Source: Arthrobacter sp. SLBN-112 (GTDB lineage: Bacteria; Actinomycetota; Actinomycetes; Actinomycetales; Micrococcaceae). From it: a stretch of 64,000 nucleotides of DNA. Location of the stretch: the NCBI RefSeq assembly GCF_006715225.1, contig NZ_VFMU01000001.1, positions 4,030,001-4,094,000 of the forward strand, read 5' to 3'. Position numbers and translations under genes: made by a program. The stretch's first letter is position 1; the number at the start of each line of letters is the position of its first letter. Shown piece by piece: positions 1-8,102 of this stretch. The notes below the pieces were generated by a model. It did no database searches and was not told the DNA's origin. It was given only the letters and a program-made list of their open reading frames with translations.

Positions 1-415
1 GGACATCCACACCGCCGCCACCACGGTCCTGGCCGAGCGCCTGGCCGAATGGGGCATCCTGCCCGTCAGCGTGGAGGAGGCAATCAGTCCCGAGGGCCAG
101 CAGCACCGCCGCTGGATGCCGCACGGCACCAGCCACCACCTGGGCCTGGACGTGCACGACTGCGCCCAGGCCAAGCGCGAGTTGTATCTGGACGGCATCC
201 TCACCGACGGCATGGTCTTCACCATCGAACCCGGCCTCTACTTCAAGAAGGAAGACCTGGCCATCCCCGAGGAATACCGGGGCATCGGCGTCAGGATCGA
301 GGACGACATCCTCATGACGGCTGACGGCCCCGTCAACCTCAGCGCCGCCCTGCCGCGCAATCCGGAGGACGTGGAGGACTGGATGGCCGGCATCTACCGG
401 ACCGAAGAAGCCTGA
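1..415 (+). CDS. pepP: Xaa-Pro aminopeptidase, C-terminal part (cut by window edge)
   Basis: The reading frame is open from base 2 and ends at TGA 413-415, giving 137 residues of the C-terminal half of an M24 metallopeptidase. Visible family motifs are HGTSHHLGLDVHD, which carries a metal-binding histidine, EPGLYF with a metal-ligand glutamate, and GVRIEDD near the end. These fit the pita-bread fold of aminopeptidase P, which removes N-terminal residues preceding proline in the cytoplasm. The N-terminal creatinase-like domain lies outside the window. A strong hairpin follows 38 bases downstream. Assignment to the family is secure from the motifs; the exact substrate preference is inferred. 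Confidence 0.88.
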   Translation, partial: DIHTAATTVLAERLAEWGILPVSVEEAISPEGQQHRRWMPHGTSHHLGLDVHDCAQAKRELYLDGILTDGMVFTIEPGLYFKKEDLAIPEEYRGIGVRIEDDILMTADGPVNLSAALPRNPEDVEDWMAGIYRTEEA

Positions 416-452
416 GCTGGGCAGAAACACTCCCTGACAAGGGCCAAACAGC

Positions 453-495
453 AAAGAGCGGGGCCGCCGGAATGAATCCGGCGGCCCCGCTCTTT
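453..495. terminator. Bidirectional terminator hairpin
   Basis: A perfect 19-bp inverted repeat (453-471 with 477-495) encloses a 5-base loop. It has A residues at the left foot and TTT at the right foot. It lies between the convergent pepP-like gene and the stress-protein gene, so it probably stops transcription from both sides. Confidence 0.85.
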
Positions 496-569
496 GGTTC
501 CGGCGCTGGCCGGGCAGTGTCAGGCCAGGCACTCCCCAGGCTGCTTGAACCCGGGCCGCTCCTGCCGTC

Positions 570-1622
570 CTACTGCCGGTGCCCGCCCTGGTGCTGGTCC
601 CCGTCCGGACCGTACTGGCCATCGGCAGGGTGGTCGGCACCGTGTTCTGCGTCCTGTCCCGGCCCGGGCTGTACTGTTCCCTGCTGTCCTGTTCCGTGCG
701 GGCCTGGCCCGTGCTGGCCGTGGCCGGCGGCAGGACCCTGGGGCAGGCGGACGCCGTACTGCGGGCGTCCGTCCGGCAGGTCCGGGTAGCGGACCGACCG
801 GACCGGGCTGGCCGGCTGTGCCGGCTGCTGGTGCTGGCCGCCGTCGTGCTGCTGGCCACTGTATTGCTGCCCGCTGTGCTGCGGGGCACTGTGCTGCTGG
901 CCGCCGTCGTCCGGGTAGCCGTGCCCATCCTGGACGGGGACATCCTGGCCCGATCCGTCCTGGACGGATGAGCCGGAGGACCGCTGGCCGTAGGGGTCAT
1001 TCCAGCCGGCGGGACGGGCCGGACCCTGCTGTTGCCCCGGCTGCTGCTGGTGCTGGTACGGCTGGTTGTAGTAGTCGTGCTGGGTGTACCGACCCTGGCC
1101 GGATGCCGCATCCGAACGGGTCATGGGCAGCTGCTGCAGCAGGCGCCGCGCCTCATGGGCGGCCTCGGGCGCAACAATGACGTCGTAGCTGGTGGCCACC
1201 ACCTGGCTGGTGGACGTGAAGTCACGCTTGCCGCGCTGCATGGCGTAAGTGACGATGCCGAACAGCATGAAGAAGGCCGCACCCATCAGCACAGACGTCA
1301 TGATCGAGAAGTACCCGGGTGACGGTGCGAAGAAGGACAGCATGACGCCGACGAACAGGCCGAACCACATGCCGCTCAGCGCCCCCGAAAGAGCCACCCT
1401 GGGGTAGCTCAGGCGCCCCGTAACCCGCTCCACCATCTTCAGTTCGTTACCCACGATGGACACCATCTGGACCGGAAACTGCTGGTCTGCGAGGTAGTCC
1501 ACCGCCTTCTGGGCATCGAGGTAGGAGTTGTAGGAGCCTACGGTGTCACCGGTGGGTACGGCACGGGCGTCATCCGTACCGTTGGGGCCACCGGCCCTGG
1601 GAGCACCAAAAATGTTAGACAT
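570..1622 (-). CDS. YflT/general stress 17M-like membrane protein with Gln/Gly/His-rich tail
   Basis: Residues of about 25-80 form the heat-induced stress protein (YflT, general stress 17M) domain, including YLDAQKAVDYLADQQFP and an IVGNELKMVERVTGRL-type segment. Two hydrophobic membrane segments follow at about 83-107 and 113-130. After about residue 170 the protein becomes a long low-complexity tail of Gln, Gly, His, Pro, Asp and Tyr, so it is roughly twice the usual length of the family. The ATG at 1622 was preferred over the one at 1643 because AATGGGG precedes it and the protein then starts MSNIFG, as I remember relatives do. Function is unknown; a stress-linked envelope role is inferred from the domain only. 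Confidence 0.75.
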   Translation of the reverse strand: MSNIFGAPRAGGPNGTDDARAVPTGDTVGSYNSYLDAQKAVDYLADQQFPVQMVSIVGNELKMVERVTGRLSYPRVALSGALSGMWFGLFVGVMLSFFAPSPGYFSIMTSVLMGAAFFMLFGIVTYAMQRGKRDFTSTSQVVATSYDVIVAPEAAHEARRLLQQLPMTRSDAASGQGRYTQHDYYNQPYQHQQQPGQQQGPARPAGWNDPYGQRSSGSSVQDGSGQDVPVQDGHGYPDDGGQQHSAPQHSGQQYSGQQHDGGQHQQPAQPASPVRSVRYPDLPDGRPQYGVRLPQGPAAGHGQHGPGPHGTGQQGTVQPGPGQDAEHGADHPADGQYGPDGDQHQGGHRQ

Positions 1623-1687
1623 AACCCCATTCTTGCCCATCAACGTGGGTGCTGCCTGTAAATTCAGCTAAAAGAGAGCAGACTCGG

Positions 1688-1693
1688 TAGCCT
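1688..1693 (+). promoter_or_regulatory. Leaderless -10 box TAGCCT
   Basis: TAGCCT ends 6 bases before the GTG at 1700, and no ribosome binding site is visible. This predicts a transcript starting at the start codon. Confidence 0.5.
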
Positions 1694-1699
1694 GTAGAG

Positions 1700-2983
1700 G
1701 TGAGTACAACACCTACCCGCGTCTTCGTGGCGCGCCTCCTGGGCCTCGATGTTTTCGACCCGCTGGGCGACCGGCTGGGCCGGTTGCGCGATGTTGTTGT
1801 GCTGTCCCGCGGAACCCAGGGAGCCCCGCACGTGGTGGGTATCGTGGTGGAAGTCCCGGGAAAGAAGCGCGTCTTCGTGCCCATGACGCGCATTACCTCG
1901 ATCGACCAGACCCAGATCATCTGCACGGGCCTGGTCAACCTGCGCCGGTTTGAACAGCGCGGAGCCGAAACACTGGTGGTGGCCGAAATGTTCGACCGGC
2001 GGGTGACCCTCCGCGACGGCAGCGGCGACGCCACCATCGAGGACATCGCCATCGACCAGCACCGCTCCCGCGACTGGTTCGTCAGCAAGTTGTTTGTCCG
2101 CCGCGGCCATTCACTGTCACCCCTGAGCCGGCTGCGCCGCAACGAGACCCTGATCATCGACTGGGCGGACGCCCAGCAGGGGCCGCGCACCGAACCGCAG
2201 GCCGCCACCCAGTTCGTGGCCAACCACGAGGACCTCAAACCGGCTGACTTCGCCGAGGCGCTGCAGGAAATGAGCGACAAGCGCCGTTTCGAAGTGGCCA
2301 GCGAACTGCAGGACGAGCGGCTGGCAGACGTCCTCCAGGAACTGCCGGAAGACGACCAGGTGGAAATCCTGTCCGCGCTGGATGTCCAGCGCGCCGCGGA
2401 TGTCCTGGAGGAGATGGACCCCGATGACGCCGCCGACCTCCTCGGTGAACTCCCCTCGGCCCAGGCGGAGGAACTGCTCCAGCTGATGGAGCCTGAAGGC
2501 GCAGAGGATGTCCGCCGCCTGCTCGAATACGACGAGGACACCGCCGGCGGGCTGATGACCCCGGTGCCGGTCATCCTGCCGCCGGAAGCCACGGTCGCCG
2601 AAGCCCTGGCGCACGTCCGGCGGGAGGAGCTCTCCCCTGCCCTGGCGTCGTCGATCTTCATTGCCCGGCCGCCGCTGGAAACGCCCACCGGCCGGTTCCT
2701 CGGCGTGGTGCACATCCAGCAGCTGCTGCGTTTCCCGCCGTTTGAGGCACTGGGAAACCTGGTGGACAAGAACCTCGAGCCGTTGTCCGACCAGGCGCAC
2801 ATCAGCGAAGTGGCCCGGACCCTGGCCACGTACAACCTGAACTCCCTCCCGGTGGTCAATGACGCCGGCCGGCTTGTGGGGGCGGTGACTGTTGATGACG
2901 TATTGGATCACTTGTTGCCGGACGACTGGCGCGCCCATGATGGCGAAGCCCCGATAAGAAGGCTGGGTGGCCGCATTGGCTGA
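1700..2983 (+). CDS. Soluble PRC-barrel / MgtE N-domain / CBS-pair protein
   Basis: This 427-residue protein has no membrane segment. PRC-barrel-like beta segments occupy about 8-155. An MgtE intracellular N domain spans about 180-285, with tandem helical motifs such as LPEDDQVEIL and MDPDDAADLL ending in TAGGLMT. Two CBS motifs cover about 287-412. In the MgtE channel these cytosolic parts sense Mg2+, but the channel portion is absent here, so a regulatory or sensor role is inferred rather than transport. The same architecture is found in mycobacterial Rv1232c-type proteins. The gene overlaps the next by 17 bases and heads an operon with a DUF1003 protein and mrp. The GTG at 1700 fits a leaderless -10 box. 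Confidence 0.85.
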   Translation: MSTTPTRVFVARLLGLDVFDPLGDRLGRLRDVVVLSRGTQGAPHVVGIVVEVPGKKRVFVPMTRITSIDQTQIICTGLVNLRRFEQRGAETLVVAEMFDRRVTLRDGSGDATIEDIAIDQHRSRDWFVSKLFVRRGHSLSPLSRLRRNETLIIDWADAQQGPRTEPQAATQFVANHEDLKPADFAEALQEMSDKRRFEVASELQDERLADVLQELPEDDQVEILSALDVQRAADVLEEMDPDDAADLLGELPSAQAEELLQLMEPEGAEDVRRLLEYDEDTAGGLMTPVPVILPPEATVAEALAHVRREELSPALASSIFIARPPLETPTGRFLGVVHIQQLLRFPPFEALGNLVDKNLEPLSDQAHISEVARTLATYNLNSLPVVNDAGRLVGAVTVDDVLDHLLPDDWRAHDGEAPIRRLGGRIG

Positions 2984-3665
2984 TAACAGCGCTCCGAAGA
3001 ACCCCAACCAGCGGAACCTTGCCAATACGGAATCAAAAGGCAGCCTCGACACGCCCCTGAGCGCCCGCCAGCGGATCCTGCCCAAGTTCTCCCCGGATCC
3101 GGACGCGTTCGGGCACGCCACAGAAGGCTTTGCCCGGTTCATGGGCACCCCGCAGTTCCTGGTCTACATGACGGTGTTCTGCATCTTCTGGCTGGGCTGG
3201 AACACGTGGGCGCCCGTCGAGTGGCAGTTCGACTCGAGGGACCTTGGCTTCACCCTGCTGACCCTGATGCTCTCGCTGCAGGCTTCCTACGCGGCGCCCC
3301 TGCTGCTGCTGGCGCAGAACCGGCAGGATGACCGGGACCGCGTTTCTGTGCAGCAGGACCGCCAGCGCGCCGAACGAAACCTCTCCGACACCGAGTACCT
3401 GACCCGGGAACTCGCCTCCCTGCGGATCGCACTGCGCGAGGTAGCCACCCGCGACTACGTCCGGGCCGAACTGCGCTCACTCCTCGAAGACCTGCTGGAA
3501 GCCCAGGAGGAGCTGCGGACCCACGACGACACCGGACCCGGTTCGCACGAATCCCCACGCGACAAAGTGAAAGACAAGTTGCGCGAACAGCGGGACCGGC
3601 AACGCAGCCCGCGCACCCAGCAAATCCCCCGGGTGAAACCCGGCCATTCCACACAGGACCGCTAA
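2967..3665 (+). CDS. DUF1003 membrane protein
   Basis: The 232-residue protein contains the DUF1003 core with two membrane segments at about residues 60-78 and 92-113, separated by a short loop. A charged Arg/Asp/Gln-rich cytoplasmic region follows (about 115-175), then a basic tail. DUF1003 proteins have no established reaction. The GTG start at 2967 was chosen because AAGAAGG lies about 4 bases upstream; a TTG at 2976 is the alternative. It overlaps the CBS gene before it and its stop shares one base with the mrp start (TAATG), so the three genes are translationally coupled. Confidence 0.85.
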   Translation: MAALADNSAPKNPNQRNLANTESKGSLDTPLSARQRILPKFSPDPDAFGHATEGFARFMGTPQFLVYMTVFCIFWLGWNTWAPVEWQFDSRDLGFTLLTLMLSLQASYAAPLLLLAQNRQDDRDRVSVQQDRQRAERNLSDTEYLTRELASLRIALREVATRDYVRAELRSLLEDLLEAQEELRTHDDTGPGSHESPRDKVKDKLREQRDRQRSPRTQQIPRVKPGHSTQDR

Positions 3666-4807
3666 TGACCCAACCCATTGCCAGCACGCCGTTGGCTGAG
3701 GCAGTCAACGCTGCCCTGTCCACAGTGATCGACCCCGAGCTCCGGCGTCCCATCACCGAGCTGGGCATGGTGGACTCGGTCCAGGTTTCCGACGACGGCA
3801 AGGTCACCGTGGCGGTCCTGCTCACCATCGCCGGCTGCCCGCTGCGGGACACTATCACCGCCGATTCGCAGAAGGCCCTTTTCGCCGTCCCCGGCGTCAC
3901 CGCCGTCGACGTCGAGCTCAAAGTGATGGACCAGGCGCAGCGCGATGCCCTCAAGGAGAAGCTGCGCGGCGCCGGCGGCCAGCGCAGGATCCCGTTCAAC
4001 GAACCGGATTCCCTCACCAGGGTCTATGCCGTAGCCAGCGGCAAGGGCGGAGTGGGCAAGTCCTCGGTGACGGTGAACCTGGCCACCGCACTGGCAGCCC
4101 AAGGCCTGCGCGTGGGCATCGTGGATGCGGACGTATACGGCTTCTCCGTGCCGGCGCTGATGGGCATCGCCCAGGCACCAACCCAGGTCGATGACATGAT
4201 CCTCCCTCCGGTTGCCTACGGGGTGAAGGTCATCTCCATTGGCATGTTCGTTACCGGCAACCAGCCCGTTGCCTGGCGGGGGCCCATGCTGCACCGGGCC
4301 CTGGAACAGTTCCTCACCGACGTCTATTTCGGCGACCTGGATGCCCTGTTCCTGGACCTTCCGCCCGGTACGGGTGACATCGCCATCTCTGTGGCCCAGC
4401 TGCTGCCCAAGGCAGAAATCCTGGTGGTCACCACGCCCCAGGCGGCGGCTGCCGATGTTGCAGAACGAGCAGGCGCCATCGCCACCCAGACAGGGCAGAA
4501 GATCGCGGGCGTCATCGAGAACATGTCCTACCTGAAGATGCCCGACGGCAGCAGGATGGAACTTTTTGGAAGCGGCGGCGGGGCGGTGCTCACCGAGCGC
4601 CTCAGCGCCACGGTGGGGACGGACGTGCCGCTGCTGGGCCAGATTCCCCTGGACATCCAGCTGCGCGAAGGCGGGGACACGGGGGTTCCGATCGTCCTGG
4701 GCCAGCCCGGTTCGGCGGGGGCTGTCGCGCTGGCAGGCATCGCAGGCCAATTGGCTGCCAAACCCCGCGGGCTTGCCGGGATGAAGCTGGGACTGCAGCC
4801 GCGCTGA
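3665..4807 (+). CDS. mrp: Mrp/ApbC-family P-loop ATPase
   Basis: The 380-residue protein joins an N-terminal MIP18/DUF59 domain (about 1-88) to a Mrp/NBP35 ATPase domain. The deviant Walker motif GKGGVGKS is at 126-133, followed by DADVYG and LDLPPGTGD. Mrp proteins bind and transfer Fe-S clusters to apoproteins. The usual C-terminal CxxC cluster ligands are not present: the position after the ENMSYL motif reads MPDGSRMELFGSGGG without cysteines, as I recall for mycobacterial Mrp. A cysteine at residue 58 lies in the DUF59 domain. It is coupled to the DUF1003 gene and convergent with tatB. Confidence 0.92.
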   Translation: MTQPIASTPLAEAVNAALSTVIDPELRRPITELGMVDSVQVSDDGKVTVAVLLTIAGCPLRDTITADSQKALFAVPGVTAVDVELKVMDQAQRDALKEKLRGAGGQRRIPFNEPDSLTRVYAVASGKGGVGKSSVTVNLATALAAQGLRVGIVDADVYGFSVPALMGIAQAPTQVDDMILPPVAYGVKVISIGMFVTGNQPVAWRGPMLHRALEQFLTDVYFGDLDALFLDLPPGTGDIAISVAQLLPKAEILVVTTPQAAAADVAERAGAIATQTGQKIAGVIENMSYLKMPDGSRMELFGSGGGAVLTERLSATVGTDVPLLGQIPLDIQLREGGDTGVPIVLGQPGSAGAVALAGIAGQLAAKPRGLAGMKLGLQPR

Positions 4808-4834
4808 GCGGACCCGGTACTGCCGGCGCTGGAC

Positions 4835-5239
4835 CTAGGTGGCTTCAGTGTCGAAGGGTGCGGGTTCACCCGCGGCCAGGCGCTGAACAACCCTCTCAGG
4901 CCGCTGGGGGGCTGCATCTGCGGCGGCTGCGGCACCGGAAACTGCGGCCACGGCGGCAGGGGCTCCCGAACTGACGGGCTTGGTGTCGTCGTCGAGCAGT
5001 GCTTCCTTGATGATGCGGCGGGGATCGTACTGGCGCGGATCGTATTTCTTCCAGTCGACATCGTCGATGTCGATGCCCACTTCTTCCTTGATCTGTTCGC
5101 GCGCACCGGACGCCATGCGGCGGAGTTCCTTGACCAGGTTTGCCAGCTTCTGGGTGTATTCAGGCAGCCGCTGGGGGCCGATCACGAGGACGCCAATGAT
5201 CAGCAGAAGGATAAACTCCGGGCCGTTGATTCCAAACAC
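4835..5239 (-). CDS. tatB: Sec-independent translocase subunit TatB
   Basis: The 134-residue protein begins MFGINGPEF and has a single N-terminal membrane helix (about 7-22) ending in the GPQRLPE hinge. An amphipathic helix follows (about 28-50), then an acidic linker and an Ala/Pro-rich C-terminal tail, as in TatA/TatB proteins. The length and the Glu in the N-terminal helix favour TatB over TatA. TatB binds twin-arginine signal peptides together with TatC in the cytoplasmic membrane. It lies just downstream of the sigE anti-sigma gene on the same strand, a gene order also known from mycobacteria and corynebacteria. Confidence 0.9.
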   Translation of the reverse strand: MFGINGPEFILLLIIGVLVIGPQRLPEYTQKLANLVKELRRMASGAREQIKEEVGIDIDDVDWKKYDPRQYDPRRIIKEALLDDDTKPVSSGAPAAVAAVSGAAAAADAAPQRPERVVQRLAAGEPAPFDTEAT

Positions 5240-5308
5240 TTTAGGAAGATTACCCTCTCCGGGCTGCGAGTGACGATTCCCGTCCCGCGGACGGGGAAAC
5301 AGTCCGCG

Positions 5309-6160
5309 TCACTGGGTGAACATGGCCGCGATCTTGCTGATTCCGCGCTCCAGCCGTGCCTCCAGGGGCTCCGGTGCGGGGCTTCCCGGTGTTTCCGGAA
5401 CGGCCGCGTCAACCCCTTCAGTCGCGGTATCGGCAAGTTGCTCGAGGATGGGCAGCGCATCATCGGCCTGCTCCGGGGGCAGGTCGGAGCGGTAGGAGAT
5501 GGTGAGGCCTGCGGCCCGGTAGGTGGCAGACCAGGGAGAGGTACCCGAAACCTGCAGCGGGGCACCCTGCTGGCCTGCAGGTGGGTGATCAACCGGGTGT
5601 TGTTCCGTGATGGTGGCGTGATGCGTACCGTCGGTAAGCCGCAGCTCCACCGCAGGTTGCCCGTCAACCACCAGTGCCCTGGCGGCCTCAAGGTGGAATC
5701 CCATGGCCTGCAGCTCCGGGCAGGCCCATCCCTCGGACCGCAACGTGGCCAGCTGCGGGGCGGTCAGGGTCCGGCCGTCCGCCGGGGTCTGGGAGGAGAC
5801 GTGCGAAAAGGCCGCTTCGGTTCCCCCCGGTCCGGCCGCTGGATCTCCGGCTGCCGTGAAGGCACCCACGGCCAATACACCGGCCGCTGCCATGGTTCCG
5901 CCCGCGGCGAGCCCCAGCGCACGGGCGGCCATGCGGGACGTACCGCCCTGCTGTGTGGGTGCGGGGGGCTGGGCAGCCAGTTCGTGGGTGCGTGCCAGCA
6001 GCCGTGCCGTCAGGTCCTGGCTGGCGGGCGGGATGGGAGCATCGCGCAGCCGCTCAAGGTACTGCCGTTCCCGGCGCACGGCTGCAGCACACTCCTGGCA
6101 ATCCTCCAGGTGGCTGCCGGTGCGCTGATGCCTGCCGCCGAAAGGAAACTGGGACCTCAT
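5309..6160 (-). CDS. SigE-partner anti-sigma factor, zinc-finger membrane type
   Basis: The 283-residue protein carries a short zinc-binding anti-sigma motif, H17-x3-C21-x2-C24, and one membrane segment at about 79-104. The C-terminal extracytoplasmic region is about 180 residues. This fits the RseA/CseE type that holds an ECF sigma factor inactive at the membrane. The start at 6160 lies 7 bases after the sigE stop, with only a weak ribosome binding site. Only 16 residues precede the zinc histidine, whereas relatives usually have a longer N-terminal helix, so the domain looks shortened or the start is uncertain. The position directly behind sigE supports the role; the sequence itself is poorly conserved. 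Confidence 0.78.
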   Translation of the reverse strand: MRSQFPFGGRHQRTGSHLEDCQECAAAVRRERQYLERLRDAPIPPASQDLTARLLARTHELAAQPPAPTQQGGTSRMAARALGLAAGGTMAAAGVLAVGAFTAAGDPAAGPGGTEAAFSHVSSQTPADGRTLTAPQLATLRSEGWACPELQAMGFHLEAARALVVDGQPAVELRLTDGTHHATITEQHPVDHPPAGQQGAPLQVSGTSPWSATYRAAGLTISYRSDLPPEQADDALPILEQLADTATEGVDAAVPETPGSPAPEPLEARLERGISKIAAMFTQ

Positions 6161-6167
6161 ATGCCGT

Positions 6168-6782
6168 TCAGAGGATGCCGGCGATGCGCGGCAGCGCGAG
6201 CTTGCGGCGGGACTGCTGCGGACGGGGGTCGCGGTGGGCCAGCTTTTCGCGGAGCATGGTCCGGCCGCGGTGGATGCGCGAGCGGACGGTACCGAGCTTG
6301 ACGCCCAGGGCCTCGGCCACTTCGTCATAAGACAGTCCCTCGAGGTCGCACAAAACAACGGCGGCACGGAAGTCCGGCGGAAGTTCCTCCAGGGCGGCCT
6401 GTACGTCCAAATCCAGGTTGTTCAGCTCGAAGCTCTGCTCGGGCCCCGGCTCGCGGCCGGGCAGCCGGGACTCGGCATCCTCGGCAAGGGCGTCGAAGCG
6501 GATGCGCGTTTTCCGCCGGGCCTGGTCAAGGAACAGGTTGGTGGTGATGCGGTGGAGCCAGCCATCCAGCGTTCCGGGCTTGAAGTTCTCCAGCGACCGG
6601 AAGACGCGGACGAAGACCTCCTGGGTGAGGTCCTCGGCGTCGTACTTGTTGCCCGTCAGCCGGTACGCCAGCCGGTAGACCTTTGCGGAGTGGTTGGTGA
6701 CCACTTCTTCCCAGGTGGGACGGACCCACTCATCGTCGGGATTGTTTACTGCAGGGACAGGTGCCACAACTGAAGATGACAT
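6168..6782 (-). CDS. sigE: ECF RNA polymerase sigma factor SigE
   Basis: The 204-residue protein has a sigma-70 region 2 (about 28-95) with YRLAYRLTGNKYDAEDLTQEVF and a region 4 (about 130-185) with LPPDFRAAVVLCDLEGLSYDEVAEALG and the recognition helix VRSRIHRGR. There is no regions 1 or 3, as expected for ECF factors. It is followed by its anti-sigma gene and tatB, and an O-methyltransferase gene is divergent. This is the gene set around mycobacterial sigE (Rv1220c-Rv1224) except that no htrA protease gene is present. It likely directs a cell-envelope stress regulon. A GGAAC-type self-regulated promoter was not evident upstream. Confidence 0.92.
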   Translation of the reverse strand: MSSSVVAPVPAVNNPDDEWVRPTWEEVVTNHSAKVYRLAYRLTGNKYDAEDLTQEVFVRVFRSLENFKPGTLDGWLHRITTNLFLDQARRKTRIRFDALAEDAESRLPGREPGPEQSFELNNLDLDVQAALEELPPDFRAAVVLCDLEGLSYDEVAEALGVKLGTVRSRIHRGRTMLREKLAHRDPRPQQSRRKLALPRIAGIL

Positions 6783-7011
6783 CGTCCACTCCCCTCGTGG
6801 AATGCTAACGCCCGGATACTGTTGACATCTCTGATTCGGCGCCGGTCACCTTTTGGATGAGCGGATGTTAATCATGTCAAACTTGGCTGGGAATTTCCTG
6901 ACCGCCGGCAAACTTCAGCCTTGGGCGCAACGCCGTCTTTTCCCGGCCAGCCCGGCGGGACCCAGTAGGCTTGAGGAGACATTCCCCTTTACGCCCAGAA
7001 AGCGATAATTC

Positions 7012-7644
7012 ATGAGCGCCGACAAGTCCAGCAGCTGGTCCTATGCAGAAGATCTGCCCGCTGAGGACGAGGTTATGCTTCGGGCCCGGGAACGTTCTTT
7101 TGAATTGGGAGTAAGCGCCATCAGCCCCGGTGTGGGCGCCGTCCTCACGGTTCTGGCTGCTGCCTCCAAGGCCCAGACCGCCGTCGAGATCGGCACCGGC
7201 GCCGGGGTCTCCGGCGTCTGCCTGCTGCGGGGGCTGGGCCCGCACGCCGTCCTGACCACCATCGATGTGGACGTCGAACACCTGAGGGCCGCCCGCGAAG
7301 CGTTTGCCGAGGCCGGCAGCCCCGCCAACCGGACCCGCACCATTTCCGGCCGCGCAGGCGACGTCCTGCCCCGGCTGACGGATGGCGCCTACGACCTTGT
7401 CTTCATCGATGCGGACAAGCCGGGCCTGCCCGGCTACGTGGAGCAGGCCATCCGGCTGCTGAAGCCCGCGGGCCTGCTGGTCATCAACGACGCACTGGAC
7501 AAGGACAAGGTAGCCAACCCTGCGGGCCGGGAGGCAACCACGGTGGTCCTGCGCCAGGTGGGCAGGGCAATCCGCGACGACGACCGGCTGGCTTCGGCGA
7601 TGCTGCCCACCGGGGACGGCCTGCTGGTGGCAGTCAAGAAGTAG
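7012..7644 (+). CDS. Class I SAM-dependent O-methyltransferase
   Basis: The 210-residue protein matches the cation-dependent O-methyltransferase family (COMT/CCoAOMT-like, mycobacterial Rv1220c type). Visible motifs are the SAM-binding VEIGTGAGVSG (about 60-70), the acidic TIDVD, and YDLVFIDADK followed by VINDAL with likely metal-binding acids. The acceptor substrate is unknown. The gene is divergent from sigE, a placement conserved with mycobacteria, but nothing in the sequence shows that it is under SigE control. A -10-like TAGGCT lies about 40 bases upstream, so the mRNA probably has a leader. Confidence 0.87.
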   Translation: MSADKSSSWSYAEDLPAEDEVMLRARERSFELGVSAISPGVGAVLTVLAAASKAQTAVEIGTGAGVSGVCLLRGLGPHAVLTTIDVDVEHLRAAREAFAEAGSPANRTRTISGRAGDVLPRLTDGAYDLVFIDADKPGLPGYVEQAIRLLKPAGLLVINDALDKDKVANPAGREATTVVLRQVGRAIRDDDRLASAMLPTGDGLLVAVKK

Positions 7645-7656
7645 AAACGCCAAAAG

Positions 7657-7694
7657 GGACAGGGTGCGCAGCCCGCGGGCTGCGCACCCTGTCC
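7657..7694. terminator. Bidirectional terminator palindrome
   Basis: This is a perfect 38-base palindrome with 19-base arms, preceded by AAAA. It lies between the convergent methyltransferase and DUF3117 genes and would end both transcripts. Confidence 0.85.
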
Positions 7695-7701
7695 AGCACG
7701 A

Positions 7702-7869
7702 CTATTCGGTAACGCCTACCAGGCATTCCTTGAGGTTGGCTGCTTCGGCCGCGTTGAGTTCGACCACCAGGCGCCCGCCGCCTTCGAGCGGGACGCGCAT
7801 GATCAGGCTGCGGCCCTCCTTGGTGACTTCCATTGGGCCGTCGCCGGTGCGTGGTTTCATAGCCGCCAT
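7702..7869 (-). CDS. DUF3117 small protein
   Basis: This 55-residue protein begins MAAMKPRTGDGPMEVTKEGR and ends in NLKECLVGVTE. It is the highly conserved actinobacterial DUF3117 family, which includes mycobacterial Rv1211. Its role is not established; Rv1211 has been described as calmodulin-like, but no EF-hand is evident to me here. GGAGG lies about 9 bases before the ATG at 7869. It sits tail to tail with the methyltransferase gene. Near-complete conservation with distant actinobacteria suggests a core function. Confidence 0.9.
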   Translation of the reverse strand: MAAMKPRTGDGPMEVTKEGRSLIMRVPLEGGGRLVVELNAAEAANLKECLVGVTE

Positions 7870-8102
7870 GAGGAATTCCCCTCCATTTTGTCCCAGGACT
7901 AATCAGCCCGGGCGGGCTGTGTCCGCATGTCGATCAGGCCGCTATGGCAGGGTGGTGTTTCCACCGCCAAGGCTGCGCACTTTCTGAATGCTTTTGTCCT
8001 TGCTTACCTATCATTATCGCGTAATTACACGTGCGTAGCTAATCGATGGACATTTTCCGGCAGCCGCTATTCCCGTGCTGACCTGCGCAGAAGCAGGATC
8101 TG

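Noticed and set aside
6815..6895. TTGACA-like hexamers near sigE as its promoter
   Set aside because: No -10 at proper spacing and no GGAAC/CGTT ECF-type pair could be matched on the sigE strand.
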